Assembly (NCBI GenBank): GCA_012510335.1
Contig: JAAZIF010000212.1
Coordinates: forward strand, 1-13,169
Reading direction: 5' to 3'
DNA length: 13,169 nucleotides
Source: Methanomicrobiales archaeon
GTDB taxonomy: Archaea; Halobacteriota; Methanomicrobia; Methanomicrobiales; Methanoculleaceae
Positions 1-7,196 of the stretch are shown here, piece by piece (within the stretch, counting starts at the first letter, position 1; every line of letters starts with the position of its first letter). The notes beneath the pieces were generated by a model, which saw only the letters and a program-made list of their open reading frames with translations, made no database searches and was not told the DNA's origin. The position numbers were made by a program, and so were the translations under genes.

Positions 1-1521
1 GCCCGGGGCATACCGGAGGACGGTCGTGCTGTTGAAGAGGTAGACACCCCCGAAGGGGTCGGCCCGCACTTCGGATATCCCCTGGATCGGTTCCTGGCAG
101 GCCCCTGTGCCCCACCCTGCCATGAGTGTGTAAGATCCCGGGGATGGCGCGAACTTCTGGACGCGGCGATCGTCCCGATCTATCACGTAGAGGTTGCCGG
201 AGGCATCAAACGCGATGCCGGCGGGTGCATCCCGGAGGTGCCACGTCCCGAGGGGGTTTCCGAAACTATCAAAAGCCCTTATACATCCTGCATCCGTATC
301 CGCCAGATGGATATTCCCGGAGGTGTCGATGGCGATAGCGGCCGGAGATCGAGACTCCCTGCCGCCGACATCCCACGCTTTAAGTAATCTGCCGGAACCA
401 TCAAACTTCTGTATGCGTCCTGAATCTGTCACGTAGACGTTCCCGGCGGCATCGACCGCTATAGCGGCCAGGAACCGGGACACCCCGTCGTCGACATCCC
501 ACGCTTTAAGGAATCTGCCGGAGCCGTCAAACTTCTGTATGTGGCCGGAGTCTGTCACGTAGACGTTCCCGGAGGCATCGACCGCTATAGCGGCGGGAGA
601 TCTAAACTCCCCCTCATCGGCGCCGTATGACCCCCATACCGCGAGGGGATTCCCGGAGCTGCTGAACTTCTGGACGCATTGGCTGCGGCTATCTACCGTG
701 TAGATGTTGCCGGCGGCATCGATCGCTATATCATCGTAACAGGAAGACTCAGCATACCGCTCCCCCGGCGCTGCAAGAAGATTTCCGGAGCCATCGAACT
801 TCTGGATGCGCCCGAAGTCTGTCACGTAGACATTCCCGGCAGTATCGACCGCAATACGGGGCGATACGTCAGAGCCCCGGTCAATCGCGCAGGCCACGGG
901 CTCAAACTGGACCTCCCCGGTTCTATCCCGGAGCATCCAGACGCCGTCGCGCTCCGACCCGATGACGAGTGCATCGCTCGCGGCATCGATCGCCATGCTC
1001 ACGATCGTATAACACCCCAGGTTCTCCGGGCCGAGGGGTTTGTACCATGTCCAGTTCCCATCACGGTAGCGGTGGAGGCCTGCCCGCCCGGTGGCAACCC
1101 AGATCTCGTCCCCCCACCGCACCATGCAGTTGACGTTAAGGTTCTTGAGGAACTGCTGATCCTGTATGGATTCATACCCCATCCGTGTCTGGAACTGCAG
1201 CCCGTTCGGGTAGCCTATCCAGAGACGGCCGGCGGGATCCAGGATAACGGCGGTCACCACGATGTTTAAGGGTGCAAGCGTACCGTAGGCAGTCTCCCCC
1301 GGGTGCCTCTCATTGACCGAATACCAGGTTTTGTTTGCTGTATAGACAGATATGCCGCTATCGGTCGCGAATATGACATCCCCGTACCGGCCGCATATAA
1401 CATCTGTCACCCCGGCGGAGGCTATACCACTCCTGTAGTCGGGGACTTCGATGTAGATGGCTGATGATAAAGGGATGAGGAGAGATACCAGAACAGCGGA
1501 GATTATAAGAGTTCGACACAT
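1..1521 (-). CDS. Secreted NHL-repeat beta-propeller protein (C-terminus outside window)
   Basis: An open frame from ATG at 1521 runs without a stop to base 1, giving 507 codons. Residues 1-21 look like a signal peptide (short basic n-region, hydrophobic TLIISAVLVSLLIPLSS, small residue at the cleavage point), so the protein should be exported. Residues about 35-210 resemble two-component-regulator propeller blades (LWIGYPNGLQF, IWVATGRAGLHRYRDG). From residue 223 there are six or seven NHL-type units of 40-47 residues, starting near 223, 265, 312, 354, 396, 436 and 482, with the pattern IAVDxxGNVYVTDxGxIQKFDGSG. NHL propellers usually bind proteins, sugars or other ligands; no catalytic motif is visible. 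The start overlaps the end of cheD by 19 bp, so it is probably cotranscribed with the chemotaxis genes. Whether it is a taxis-related surface sensor or only a passenger cannot be told. The C-terminus, where an anchor or kinase domain could sit, is missing. Confidence 0.85.
   Translation of the reverse strand, partial: MCRTLIISAVLVSLLIPLSSAIYIEVPDYRSGIASAGVTDVICGRYGDVIFATDSGISVYTANKTWYSVNERHPGETAYGTLAPLNIVVTAVILDPAGRLWIGYPNGLQFQTRMGYESIQDQQFLKNLNVNCMVRWGDEIWVATGRAGLHRYRDGNWTWYKPLGPENLGCYTIVSMAIDAASDALVIGSERDGVWMLRDRTGEVQFEPVACAIDRGSDVSPRIAVDTAGNVYVTDFGRIQKFDGSGNLLAAPGERYAESSCYDDIAIDAAGNIYTVDSRSQCVQKFSSSGNPLAVWGSYGADEGEFRSPAAIAVDASGNVYVTDSGHIQKFDGSGRFLKAWDVDDGVSRFLAAIAVDAAGNVYVTDSGRIQKFDGSGRLLKAWDVGGRESRSPAAIAIDTSGNIHLADTDAGCIRAFDSFGNPLGTWHLRDAPAGIAFDASGNLYVIDRDDRRVQKFAPSPGSYTLMAGWGTGACQEPIQGISEVRADPFGGVYLFNSTTVLRYAPG
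337..588 (-). repeat. Two 126-bp near-identical tandem units inside the NHL propeller gene
   Basis: Bases 463-588 and 337-462 are adjacent copies of a 126-bp unit, equal to 42 codons (residues 312-353 and 354-395). Both contain the stretches cacgtagacgttcccgg and catcgaccgctatagcggc on the plus strand, and differ at scattered positions. The neighbouring propeller units keep the amino-acid pattern but are more diverged in DNA. This indicates a relatively recent duplication of one propeller blade. Confidence 0.85.
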
Positions 1522-1997
1522 ATCCCGTCCGCCCTCTTGATGACCAGGCGGCCTTTCTTCTCGGGCCAGTAATACACCGACCGGCCAATCCTCCCGCCGG
1601 TCTCCTCATGCGTGATCCTGATACTCAGGTCATCGAGCAGCACCTTCACTGCGGCAACGTTTCTCTCTCCTATATTCAAAGAATTTGCCGAAAACTTAAA
1701 CATGCTCGCCCCGCCGACGATATTCGCCGTGATCGCGCTCCTCGTGCTCCCGAGATCCTCCATCTTCAGGAGGAGGGTGTTTATGGCAGTATCCGCGAAT
1801 TTACCGGGGCGGTCGGTGTAGCCACGGCTCTCCGGGAGCATGATATGGGCAAGCCCCCCGAGCGACCGCCTCTGGTCGTGCAGGATGAGCGCGATGCAGG
1901 ATCCAAGCCCGATCGTCCCCATCGGGCACGTCCCGACCCGGAGCTCACCAAGACCAAGGATTACAGCCTTCTCCTCACCGAAGAAATCATTCTTCAT
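1503..1997 (-). CDS. cheD: CheD, chemoreceptor glutamine deamidase
   Basis: CheD deamidates specific glutamines in methyl-accepting chemotaxis proteins to glutamates, creating methylation sites, and in archaea and Bacillus-type systems it also binds CheC and stimulates its phosphatase activity. The 164-residue protein has normal length. The catalytic set seen in the family is present: Thr28, Cys34 (GLGSC) and His51 (GGLAHIMLP), which keeps the same spacing as the Thr/Cys/His trio I recall for the Thermotoga enzyme. The ATG at 1997 lies 5 nt after the cheC stop. Its Shine-Dalgarno site is weak, so translation may depend on coupling to cheC. It acts in the cytoplasm on receptor cytoplasmic domains; no receptor is encoded in this window. 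Confidence 0.95.
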   Translation of the reverse strand: MKNDFFGEEKAVILGLGELRVGTCPMGTIGLGSCIALILHDQRRSLGGLAHIMLPESRGYTDRPGKFADTAINTLLLKMEDLGSTRSAITANIVGGASMFKFSANSLNIGERNVAAVKVLLDDLSIRITHEETGGRIGRSVYYWPEKKGRLVIKRADGICVELL

Positions 1998-2002
1998 GGA
2001 AC

Positions 2003-2617
2003 TCAGACGAGCGGCGTCATCAGGTCGTCAAGCATTGTGAACAACTGCTTCATGAGCTCCGGTCTCGGGAGCATGTAGATGCACCCGTATATGGGCGGCA
2101 CCTCGCTCGTTAGCTCCGTGTTGAAGATCAGGACATCATTCACGTCGCCAGCCATCTGCACTATGATGGACTCAAAGGCGGCATGCGCCATATCGATGGC
2201 CAGCGCCGGGGGGCTCGGCAGCATTACGATCTCCAGGAGTTCGGCGGTCGCATCCAGGAACGCCGATATCATGATGTTCCCTATCTCGACTGCGGCGCTC
2301 TGGTCCATCTCGTTGATCTCGCGATCGTCATCGGTGATGCCGAGCATCAGGTTCGTCAGCCTGATGACGGTCTCCTGGGGCATGCTGACGACGATGTAGC
2401 CACCATCTGCGACCTCCCCCTGGATCTGGAAGACGACGATAGCCGTCACCTCGCTGCCTATGTAATCATGCATCTCAGCTATATCGATAGCCTGCACCTC
2501 CGGCACAGTCATCTCAATCGGGCTCATAAGCATCTGCGAGAGGCTTGTAGCAGCGTGCGCTGCACCGATGTTCCCAAGTTCCATCAGCGCATCAGCCTGA
2601 AGTGGGTCAAGTTTCAT
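2003..2617 (-). CDS. cheC: CheC, CheY-P phosphatase
   Basis: CheC removes phosphate from CheY-P and is tuned by CheD. The 204-residue protein contains both pseudo-symmetric active sites of the CheC/CheX/FliY family pattern (D/S-x3-E-x2-N-x22-P). The first is Asp9, Glu13, Asn16 and Pro39; the second is Ser107, Glu111, Asn114 and Pro137. Many archaea carry several CheC paralogues with one damaged site, so two intact sites argue that this copy is an active phosphatase. ATG at 2617 follows the cheA stop by 11 nt and is preceded by GGAG about 8 nt upstream, a good ribosome binding site. It is part of the cheY-B-A-C-D cluster. Confidence 0.95.
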   Translation of the reverse strand: MKLDPLQADALMELGNIGAAHAATSLSQMLMSPIEMTVPEVQAIDIAEMHDYIGSEVTAIVVFQIQGEVADGGYIVVSMPQETVIRLTNLMLGITDDDREINEMDQSAAVEIGNIMISAFLDATAELLEIVMLPSPPALAIDMAHAAFESIIVQMAGDVNDVLIFNTELTSEVPPIYGCIYMLPRPELMKQLFTMLDDLMTPLV

Positions 2618-2628
2618 GAAATCTTCTC

Positions 2629-4509
2629 CTACACGATCGTATTCACATCGAGAACCGGCACAACCTCACCGTCTCCCGGGATGGTGATACCGCTGATCCC
2701 GCGACAGCTTCCTGCGAGGCGGGAGAGCGGTTTTACCACCACTTCCTGCTGGCCGTCAACTGTATCGACAGCGATACAGCATTTTTTGCCGCTGGTCTGC
2801 AGCACGACAAGCGTATCACATCCCTGTGCCTGGCCAAACATATCCTCAAGGCGGTACATGGGAAGGATCTCGTCGCGGAGCAGCACCGTCTCGGCATCAC
2901 CGATCTGGTGTATCGCTTCCGGCCGGCTCAGCGCCACCTCGACGACGTTGCTGATCGGGATGGCGCACCGCCTCGCGTTGATCCGCACCATCATGACGTC
3001 GATGATCGCCATCGTCGGGGGCAGCATCAGCTCAAACACCGTCCCGCGGCCAACCTCGGATTCGATCTTTATGGTTCCCTTGAGCGACTCGATGGTCTTT
3101 TTAACCACATCGAGACCGACACCCCTGCCGCTGATATCGGTGATCGCCTCGGCCGTGCTGAACCCGGCCTCGAAGAGCAGGTTGATGAGGTCTTCCTTCG
3201 GGGCAGCTGCCGCTGCTTCGGGTGTCATGACACCTCTCTCGACCGCCCTGTCCCTGAGTCTCTCATGGTCGATGCCGGCACCATCGTCGGCGATCTCGAT
3301 TATGACGTTATCCTTGTCCCTCCGTGCGGTGAGCCGGATCGAGCCTTTCCGCGGCTTGCCGTTCGCCTCTCGGATCCCGGGGAGCTCGATCCCGTGGTTT
3401 ACGGCGTTCCTGATTATATGCAGGAGCGGGTCGGAGAGCCCATCCATCATACCGCGGTCAAGCTCGGTCTCGCCGCCCTCAATGGTAAACTCAACCTCCT
3501 TCCCGTCGTGGGTCGCGACGTCCCGCACAACACGGGGTAGGCGGTTGAATATGCGGTCAAGCGGCATCATACGGATCCCCATCATGAGGTTCTGGAGATC
3601 CGATACCGATCGGCCGACCATGCTCAGCGCCTCATCAAACTCCTTGATGCCGTGTCTCCTCGCTATCTGTTCGAGACGTCCGCGGTTGATCACCAGATCC
3701 TCGACGAGGTTCATCATCTGGTCGAGCCGCTGGATATCGACGCGTATATTCTTTATCTCGCGGCTCTTCTCGTCCCTGGCCGATCTGGGCGCCGGGGATT
3801 CGGGTTTCTGGTTCATCTCCGGTGCCGGGGAGAGAGCGAGGAGGGATATCTCGGGGCCGGAGGCGACGGTCCGTAGCGCATCCTCCCCTGCCTCGCTTGA
3901 GATCCGGATCTCAAACGATCCATCGAACTTCCCGTCCTCGATGAGGTTCCGCGGGGGTGTTGTCCCGAGGATTGTCCCGATCTCTTCAAGGTTCTGCAGG
4001 AGCAGCATTGCCCTGACATCTCTCATTGCGCTGGAGGGATCGACGGCGACCGACAGTATGTAGACGGGGCCATCAGCCACCGGTTCGGGATCATGGGCCG
4101 CCTCCTGCTCATCATCAAGGGTCTCCTCTTCGGAGAACGCCTGGAGATCCTGCACCAGGTTTCCGGAGACCTCCTCTGAGGGGGTCTTGCCCACCTCGAT
4201 CTCATCCAGCATCCCCTCGATCGCGTCGGTGCAGGTGAGCAGGAGATCGGTGAGCGGCACGGTCACCTCCAGCCGGCTGCTACGGATGAGCGAGAATACA
4301 TCCTCCATCGAGTGGCAGAGGTGCTCCATCGCATCAAACCCCATCGACGCCGACATGCCCTTGAGCGTATGAGCAGACCGGAAGATCTCGTCGATCGCGG
4401 TCTGCCTGTTCTCCCCGCTCTCAAGGAGGAGGAGATTGCTCACTATGTTCTCGTGGTTCTCCCTTGATTCCTCAACAAAGAGTTTCCGATATATCTCTTC
4501 ATCGATCAT
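2629..4509 (-). CDS. cheA: CheA, chemotaxis histidine kinase
   Basis: The 626-residue cytoplasmic sensor kinase autophosphorylates and passes phosphate to CheY and CheB. The order of domains is: P1 Hpt domain, residues 1-105, with phospho-acceptor His47 in SAHTLKGMSASMGF; an acidic linker; a P2-like response-regulator docking domain, about 147-228; a second linker rich in Pro and charged residues; P3 dimerisation helices, about 250-325; the P4 ATPase domain, about 330-495, with N box HIIRNAVNHGIE (364-375), G1 box DDGAGID (408-414) and G2 box GRGVGLD (461-467); and the P5 CheW-like domain, 495-626. All kinase motifs are intact. The ATG overlaps the cheB stop as ATGA, so translation is coupled. 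No cheW is in the window, although CheA-P5 needs one for receptor coupling. Confidence 0.97.
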   Translation of the reverse strand: MIDEEIYRKLFVEESRENHENIVSNLLLLESGENRQTAIDEIFRSAHTLKGMSASMGFDAMEHLCHSMEDVFSLIRSSRLEVTVPLTDLLLTCTDAIEGMLDEIEVGKTPSEEVSGNLVQDLQAFSEEETLDDEQEAAHDPEPVADGPVYILSVAVDPSSAMRDVRAMLLLQNLEEIGTILGTTPPRNLIEDGKFDGSFEIRISSEAGEDALRTVASGPEISLLALSPAPEMNQKPESPAPRSARDEKSREIKNIRVDIQRLDQMMNLVEDLVINRGRLEQIARRHGIKEFDEALSMVGRSVSDLQNLMMGIRMMPLDRIFNRLPRVVRDVATHDGKEVEFTIEGGETELDRGMMDGLSDPLLHIIRNAVNHGIELPGIREANGKPRKGSIRLTARRDKDNVIIEIADDGAGIDHERLRDRAVERGVMTPEAAAAAPKEDLINLLFEAGFSTAEAITDISGRGVGLDVVKKTIESLKGTIKIESEVGRGTVFELMLPPTMAIIDVMMVRINARRCAIPISNVVEVALSRPEAIHQIGDAETVLLRDEILPMYRLEDMFGQAQGCDTLVVLQTSGKKCCIAVDTVDGQQEVVVKPLSRLAGSCRGISGITIPGDGEVVPVLDVNTIV

Positions 4510-5531
4510 GATTCGAGCCTCCTGATCGCCCGTACAACCTCCCGCGCAATATCCCTGAGCGGCACCACCTTATCGACACTATTTCTGGCAATAGCCGCCC
4601 GAGCCATACCGTAGACGAGGCAGTCCTCTTCGGCGCACACCATCGTGGTGCCGCCCGCGTTCTTCACAGCGAGGGTGCCCTCACCGCCGTCGCTCCCCAT
4701 ACCGGAGAGGATCACCGAGACCGTGCGCGGTCCAAAGACGTTCGCGGCGGAGACAAACGTCTTGTCGACGGCCGGCCTTACCGCATGCAGTGGAGGGGCG
4801 GTCGAGTGGATGATCCGCCCGTGGTTTCTCCTGGCGGCCGCATAGACGCCTGAGATCACGGTGTGATACCCCGCCTTCGATACCAGGACGGCCCCGGCCT
4901 GCAGGGCATCCCCGTTTACGGTCTCTCTCACCGGCAGGGGCGATATGCGGTTCAGGCGTTCGGCAAGCGATGCGGTGAATCCTTCGGGCATATGCTGGGT
5001 GACGATGACCGCTGCAGGCAGGTTCGGAGGGAGCGCGGAGAGGAGCGTATCGAGCATCGGAGGCCCTCCAGCGGATGAACCGATCAGCACCGCCGCATCG
5101 GCGTTGTTATGCCGGAACCCTTCGGGTTTTATGATCGTCGGGAGAGAGACGAGGTTTTTGATCTTATGGACGAGTTCCTTCTCGATGCCCCGGACGTTCG
5201 GGACGTCCCGGGGTTTGAGCATGAAGTCGTCTGCCCCGAGTCGGAGCGCCCGGTGGGTCATATCGGCATGCCGGGATGTAAGCGTGCTCAGGACGATCAC
5301 TTTCGGCTTTTTGTTCTCCCCCCGGAGGGCCTCAAGAACCTCAAGCCCGTCCATCCGGGGCATCTCTATATCCAGGGTGACGACGTCGGGCTTCAGATCC
5401 GCTATCTTTTTGAGAGCATCGATGCCGTTGACCGCCGTCCCGACTATCTCGATATCGGGGCTCCCCTTGAGCATGTCCCGGAGGATCGTCCGGATGAAGA
5501 GAGAATCATCGACGATCAGAACCCGTATCAT
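4506..5531 (-). CDS. cheB: CheB, receptor methylesterase with receiver domain
   Basis: CheB demethylates receptor glutamates after phosphorylation by CheA. The 341-residue protein has an N-terminal receiver domain (acidic pair Asp8/Asp9, phospho-acceptor Asp54 in VTLDIEMP, conserved Lys106 in MLKP) and a C-terminal methylesterase domain from about residue 145. The catalytic triad is visible as Ser153 in GSSAGG, His180 in TQHMP and Asp281 in GMGSDG. Length and order match the family. ATG at 5531 follows the cheY stop by 2 nt, and the stop overlaps cheA by 4 nt. The partner methyltransferase CheR is not encoded here and must lie elsewhere if the adaptation system is complete. Confidence 0.97.
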   Translation of the reverse strand: MIRVLIVDDSLFIRTILRDMLKGSPDIEIVGTAVNGIDALKKIADLKPDVVTLDIEMPRMDGLEVLEALRGENKKPKVIVLSTLTSRHADMTHRALRLGADDFMLKPRDVPNVRGIEKELVHKIKNLVSLPTIIKPEGFRHNNADAAVLIGSSAGGPPMLDTLLSALPPNLPAAVIVTQHMPEGFTASLAERLNRISPLPVRETVNGDALQAGAVLVSKAGYHTVISGVYAAARRNHGRIIHSTAPPLHAVRPAVDKTFVSAANVFGPRTVSVILSGMGSDGGEGTLAVKNAGGTTMVCAEEDCLVYGMARAAIARNSVDKVVPLRDIAREVVRAIRRLES

Positions 5532-5533
5532 GG

Positions 5534-5896
5534 TTACGCGTTGAGGACATTCTTAACTTCTTCGAGAACCTTCGGAGCCTGGAACGGTTTGACGATGTAG
5601 CCCCTCGCACCGCTCTTTATGGCAAGTTTGACCATCTGCTCCTGGCCGACCGCCGTGCACATTATAACCTTTGCCGCAGGGTCTGTGACCTTGATGGCCT
5701 TGAGCGCCTCAATACCGTTTACTTTCGGCATAACGATATCCATCGTGACGAGGTCAGGTTTGAGCTCCTTGTACCTGGCAAGCGCCTCTGCTCCATCGGC
5801 CGCCTCACCGACGATGTCGTGCCCGCCGGAGAAGAGGATGTTCTTCAGCAGGGTTCGCATAAACATTGTATCATCGACGATCAGGATTCTCCCCAT
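5534..5896 (-). CDS. cheY: CheY, chemotaxis response regulator
   Basis: This is a stand-alone receiver domain of 120 residues. The acidic pocket is Asp8/Asp9, the phosphorylation site Asp53 (LVTMDIVMP), the switch Thr81 (MCTAVG) and the conserved Lys103 (IVKPF). In archaea CheY-P binds CheF, which links it to the archaellum motor. It is the first gene after the TATA-like element at 5927-5936, and GGTGAT about 5 nt before the ATG is a good Shine-Dalgarno site. It leads a tight cluster with cheB, cheA, cheC and cheD. The neighbouring cheF gene makes a motility role, rather than another two-component role, nearly certain. Confidence 0.97.
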   Translation of the reverse strand: MGRILIVDDTMFMRTLLKNILFSGGHDIVGEAADGAEALARYKELKPDLVTMDIVMPKVNGIEALKAIKVTDPAAKVIMCTAVGQEQMVKLAIKSGARGYIVKPFQAPKVLEEVKNVLNA

Positions 5897-5965
5897 CGGA
5901 TATCACCCAACATTTATTTAGAGGATAAAATATATAGAGCTTCGTGTTCCAGAAGAATAACGGTA
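5897..5965 (-). promoter_or_regulatory. Likely promoter of the cheYBACD cluster
   Basis: The 69-nt gap between cheF and cheY is much more AT-rich than its surroundings. On the minus strand it holds TATATATTTT (plus-strand 5927-5936), a good archaeal TATA box. Transcription would be expected to begin about 25 nt downstream, near 5905, leaving a short leader of roughly 10 nt before the cheY ATG that contains GGTGAT. It is the only clear TATA-like element between genes that I see in the window. The start site is inferred, not observed. Confidence 0.65.
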
Positions 5966-6772
5966 TTAATTGGTTTGGGATTTTACCGCTTTTGAGATAT
6001 ACCGGACGCCTTTAGCGGTCAATTGTATCTCTTTCCTGATATAAAGCACCTCGGCGAACCCGGCGGCAAGGAGCTGCTCATAGATGGCGTCGAGGTCTTT
6101 ATGCGAGATCTGGAGCATGTTCTCGATGGTGCCGGAGTCCATCCCGCTGTAGACCAGCATGGCCACCTGCCCGGTCAGCGGATCGAGTTCTCCCTCATAT
6201 TCTGAGTTCTTTGCCGCCTCACCGAGGAAGTTGTAGAGAACCTGGAGCGTCGTCTTCGGGCAGAGGACGAAGCTTGTCACGACCTCGTTCTCGCTGAGAT
6301 GGTCGATCTTTATGACATCGAGATCCTTCTCCTGGATCTCCCGGTGCGTGAGTTCGATGCCCGCCACTTCATCCAGGGGTATACAGACCTGGCTCTCCTG
6401 GCTGACGAACCATATGCCGGTCTTCATGACCGCGATCGCACCCTTCTCCCAGTGAGCATCCTGGACGAGCACCCCACCGCGGATCGCAGGCGACATGAAG
6501 AAGGCGTTCAGCCGGTATGCGCTACACTGGGTGATGATGAACTTCTTCAGGACCGAGAGAACCTTCTCCACCGATGCGATCTGGTAGGTCTCCTCCGCCT
6601 CCGGACCGGCGATTATAGTGACCTGGTTCTTCTTCTCCTCGAGATCCACCATAGACCGGTAGGGGATCTCGCAGTCCAGGGGGGCACCGATACGGATACG
6701 GTCTTCGCCGATGCCCATCGTCGTCGGTACCCATTTGCCCTTATATTCAACCTTCACCGGAACTGATTTCAT
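5966..6772 (-). CDS. cheF: CheF, archaeal chemotaxis-archaellum adaptor
   Basis: CheF (DUF439 family) is the archaea-specific protein that binds CheY-P and the ArlCDE motor proteins and so connects chemotaxis to archaellar rotation. The 268-residue cytoplasmic protein starts MKSVPVKVEYKGKWVP, shows the family's mixed alpha/beta core (for example WFVSQESQVCIPLDEVAGIE, 121-140) and ends in a winged-helix-like segment (about 197-262). I chose ATG 6772; the same frame stays open upstream to a codon at 6838, but that stretch reads antisense through the IscB relic and does not look like CheF. AGGA just before the ATG overlaps the relic's stop codon. The family call rests on recalled resemblance and on location between arl and che genes, which is the usual place for cheF. 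Confidence 0.88.
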   Translation of the reverse strand: MKSVPVKVEYKGKWVPTTMGIGEDRIRIGAPLDCEIPYRSMVDLEEKKNQVTIIAGPEAEETYQIASVEKVLSVLKKFIITQCSAYRLNAFFMSPAIRGGVLVQDAHWEKGAIAVMKTGIWFVSQESQVCIPLDEVAGIELTHREIQEKDLDVIKIDHLSENEVVTSFVLCPKTTLQVLYNFLGEAAKNSEYEGELDPLTGQVAMLVYSGMDSGTIENMLQISHKDLDAIYEQLLAAGFAEVLYIRKEIQLTAKGVRYISKAVKSQTN

Positions 6773-6776
6773 CTTC

Positions 6777-7196
6777 CTATAGGCAGGAGACCCCGACCAA
6801 CAGGTGCGGGGAGGGATGCCGTCTGCCTGTCCCGGCATACCTTTGTGTTCTCCACGCGATTCTGGTCAGGATTGTACAATCCTCTACCCTGGCGTTTTGT
6901 GTCACCCGTTTTCCGGTGCCGCCAATATAGGTCAGTCCATACTTGATATGGCGAACCAGTCCCATCGATCCTCCATACGGTTTTCTGATTCCTCCCTTCT
7001 CCGGTTGGAACCGGTGCAACTGCTGGTTGTCAGGCTGTACATCATACTTCAGGATGATACAGAAGATGCCGGGTTTGTTCCAATGGGGTCGTGCTTTCCC
7101 CTTCTTGAGGAGCAAACGAGCACATTTTGGCGCCTTCGGCATCAACGGTCTCCTGTGAGTATCCATAACAGGAACTCTCGATGGTATTACCTCCAC
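6777..7196 (-). pseudogene. IscB/IsrB relic lacking the nuclease core (PLMP domain joined to C-terminal region)
   Basis: A 139-codon frame from GTG 7196 begins VEVIPSRVPVMD and then reads HRRPLMPKAPKCARLLLKKG (residues 14-33), the hallmark N-terminal PLMP (RRXRR) domain of IscB and IsrB, followed by KPGIFCIILKY. Around residues 58-60 it jumps to QLHRFQPEKGGIRKPYGG and later TGKRVTQNARVEDCTILT (94-111), which match what I recall of the C-terminal end of archaeal RRXRR proteins. The RuvC motifs, bridge helix and any HNH domain, normally some 250 residues or more, are absent. A second smaller gap seems to lie near residues 91-95. There is no frameshift or stop before TAG at 6777-6779. It cannot be a nuclease; it is either a dying gene or a small RNA-binding derivative. 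A TTG at 7337 would extend the frame but runs through the RNA region. Confidence 0.75.
6782..6838. repeat. Overlapping inverted repeats near the distal end of the relic
   Basis: GGCAG (6782-6786) pairs with CTGCC (6823-6827), with an inner stem CCCCG (6791-6795) and CGGGG (6807-6811). An alternative hairpin pairs ATGCCG (6816-6821) with CGGCAT (6833-6838) over an 11-nt loop. The two structures are mutually exclusive. They may be a transposon end hairpin, or RNA structure just upstream of cheF; either reading is inference. Confidence 0.4.

Noticed and set aside
337..588. CRISPR array suspected from repeated stretches
   Set aside because: The repeats are 126-bp coding units in frame with NHL blades; there are no short identical repeats separated by unique spacers.
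1358..1609. Minus-strand 83-codon frame across the cheD/propeller junction
   Set aside because: It is out of frame with both real genes and has no recognisable sequence.
2183..4063. A long plus-strand open frame (626 codons) opposite cheA and cheC
   Set aside because: It is antisense to strongly supported genes, is rich in Ser/Arg as expected for reverse reading of GC-rich codons, and matches no family. It is a shadow.
5966..6838. Longer CheF starting at 6838
   Set aside because: The 22 added residues lie in the relic's coding stretch in another frame; ATG 6772 gives a CheF-like N-terminus.
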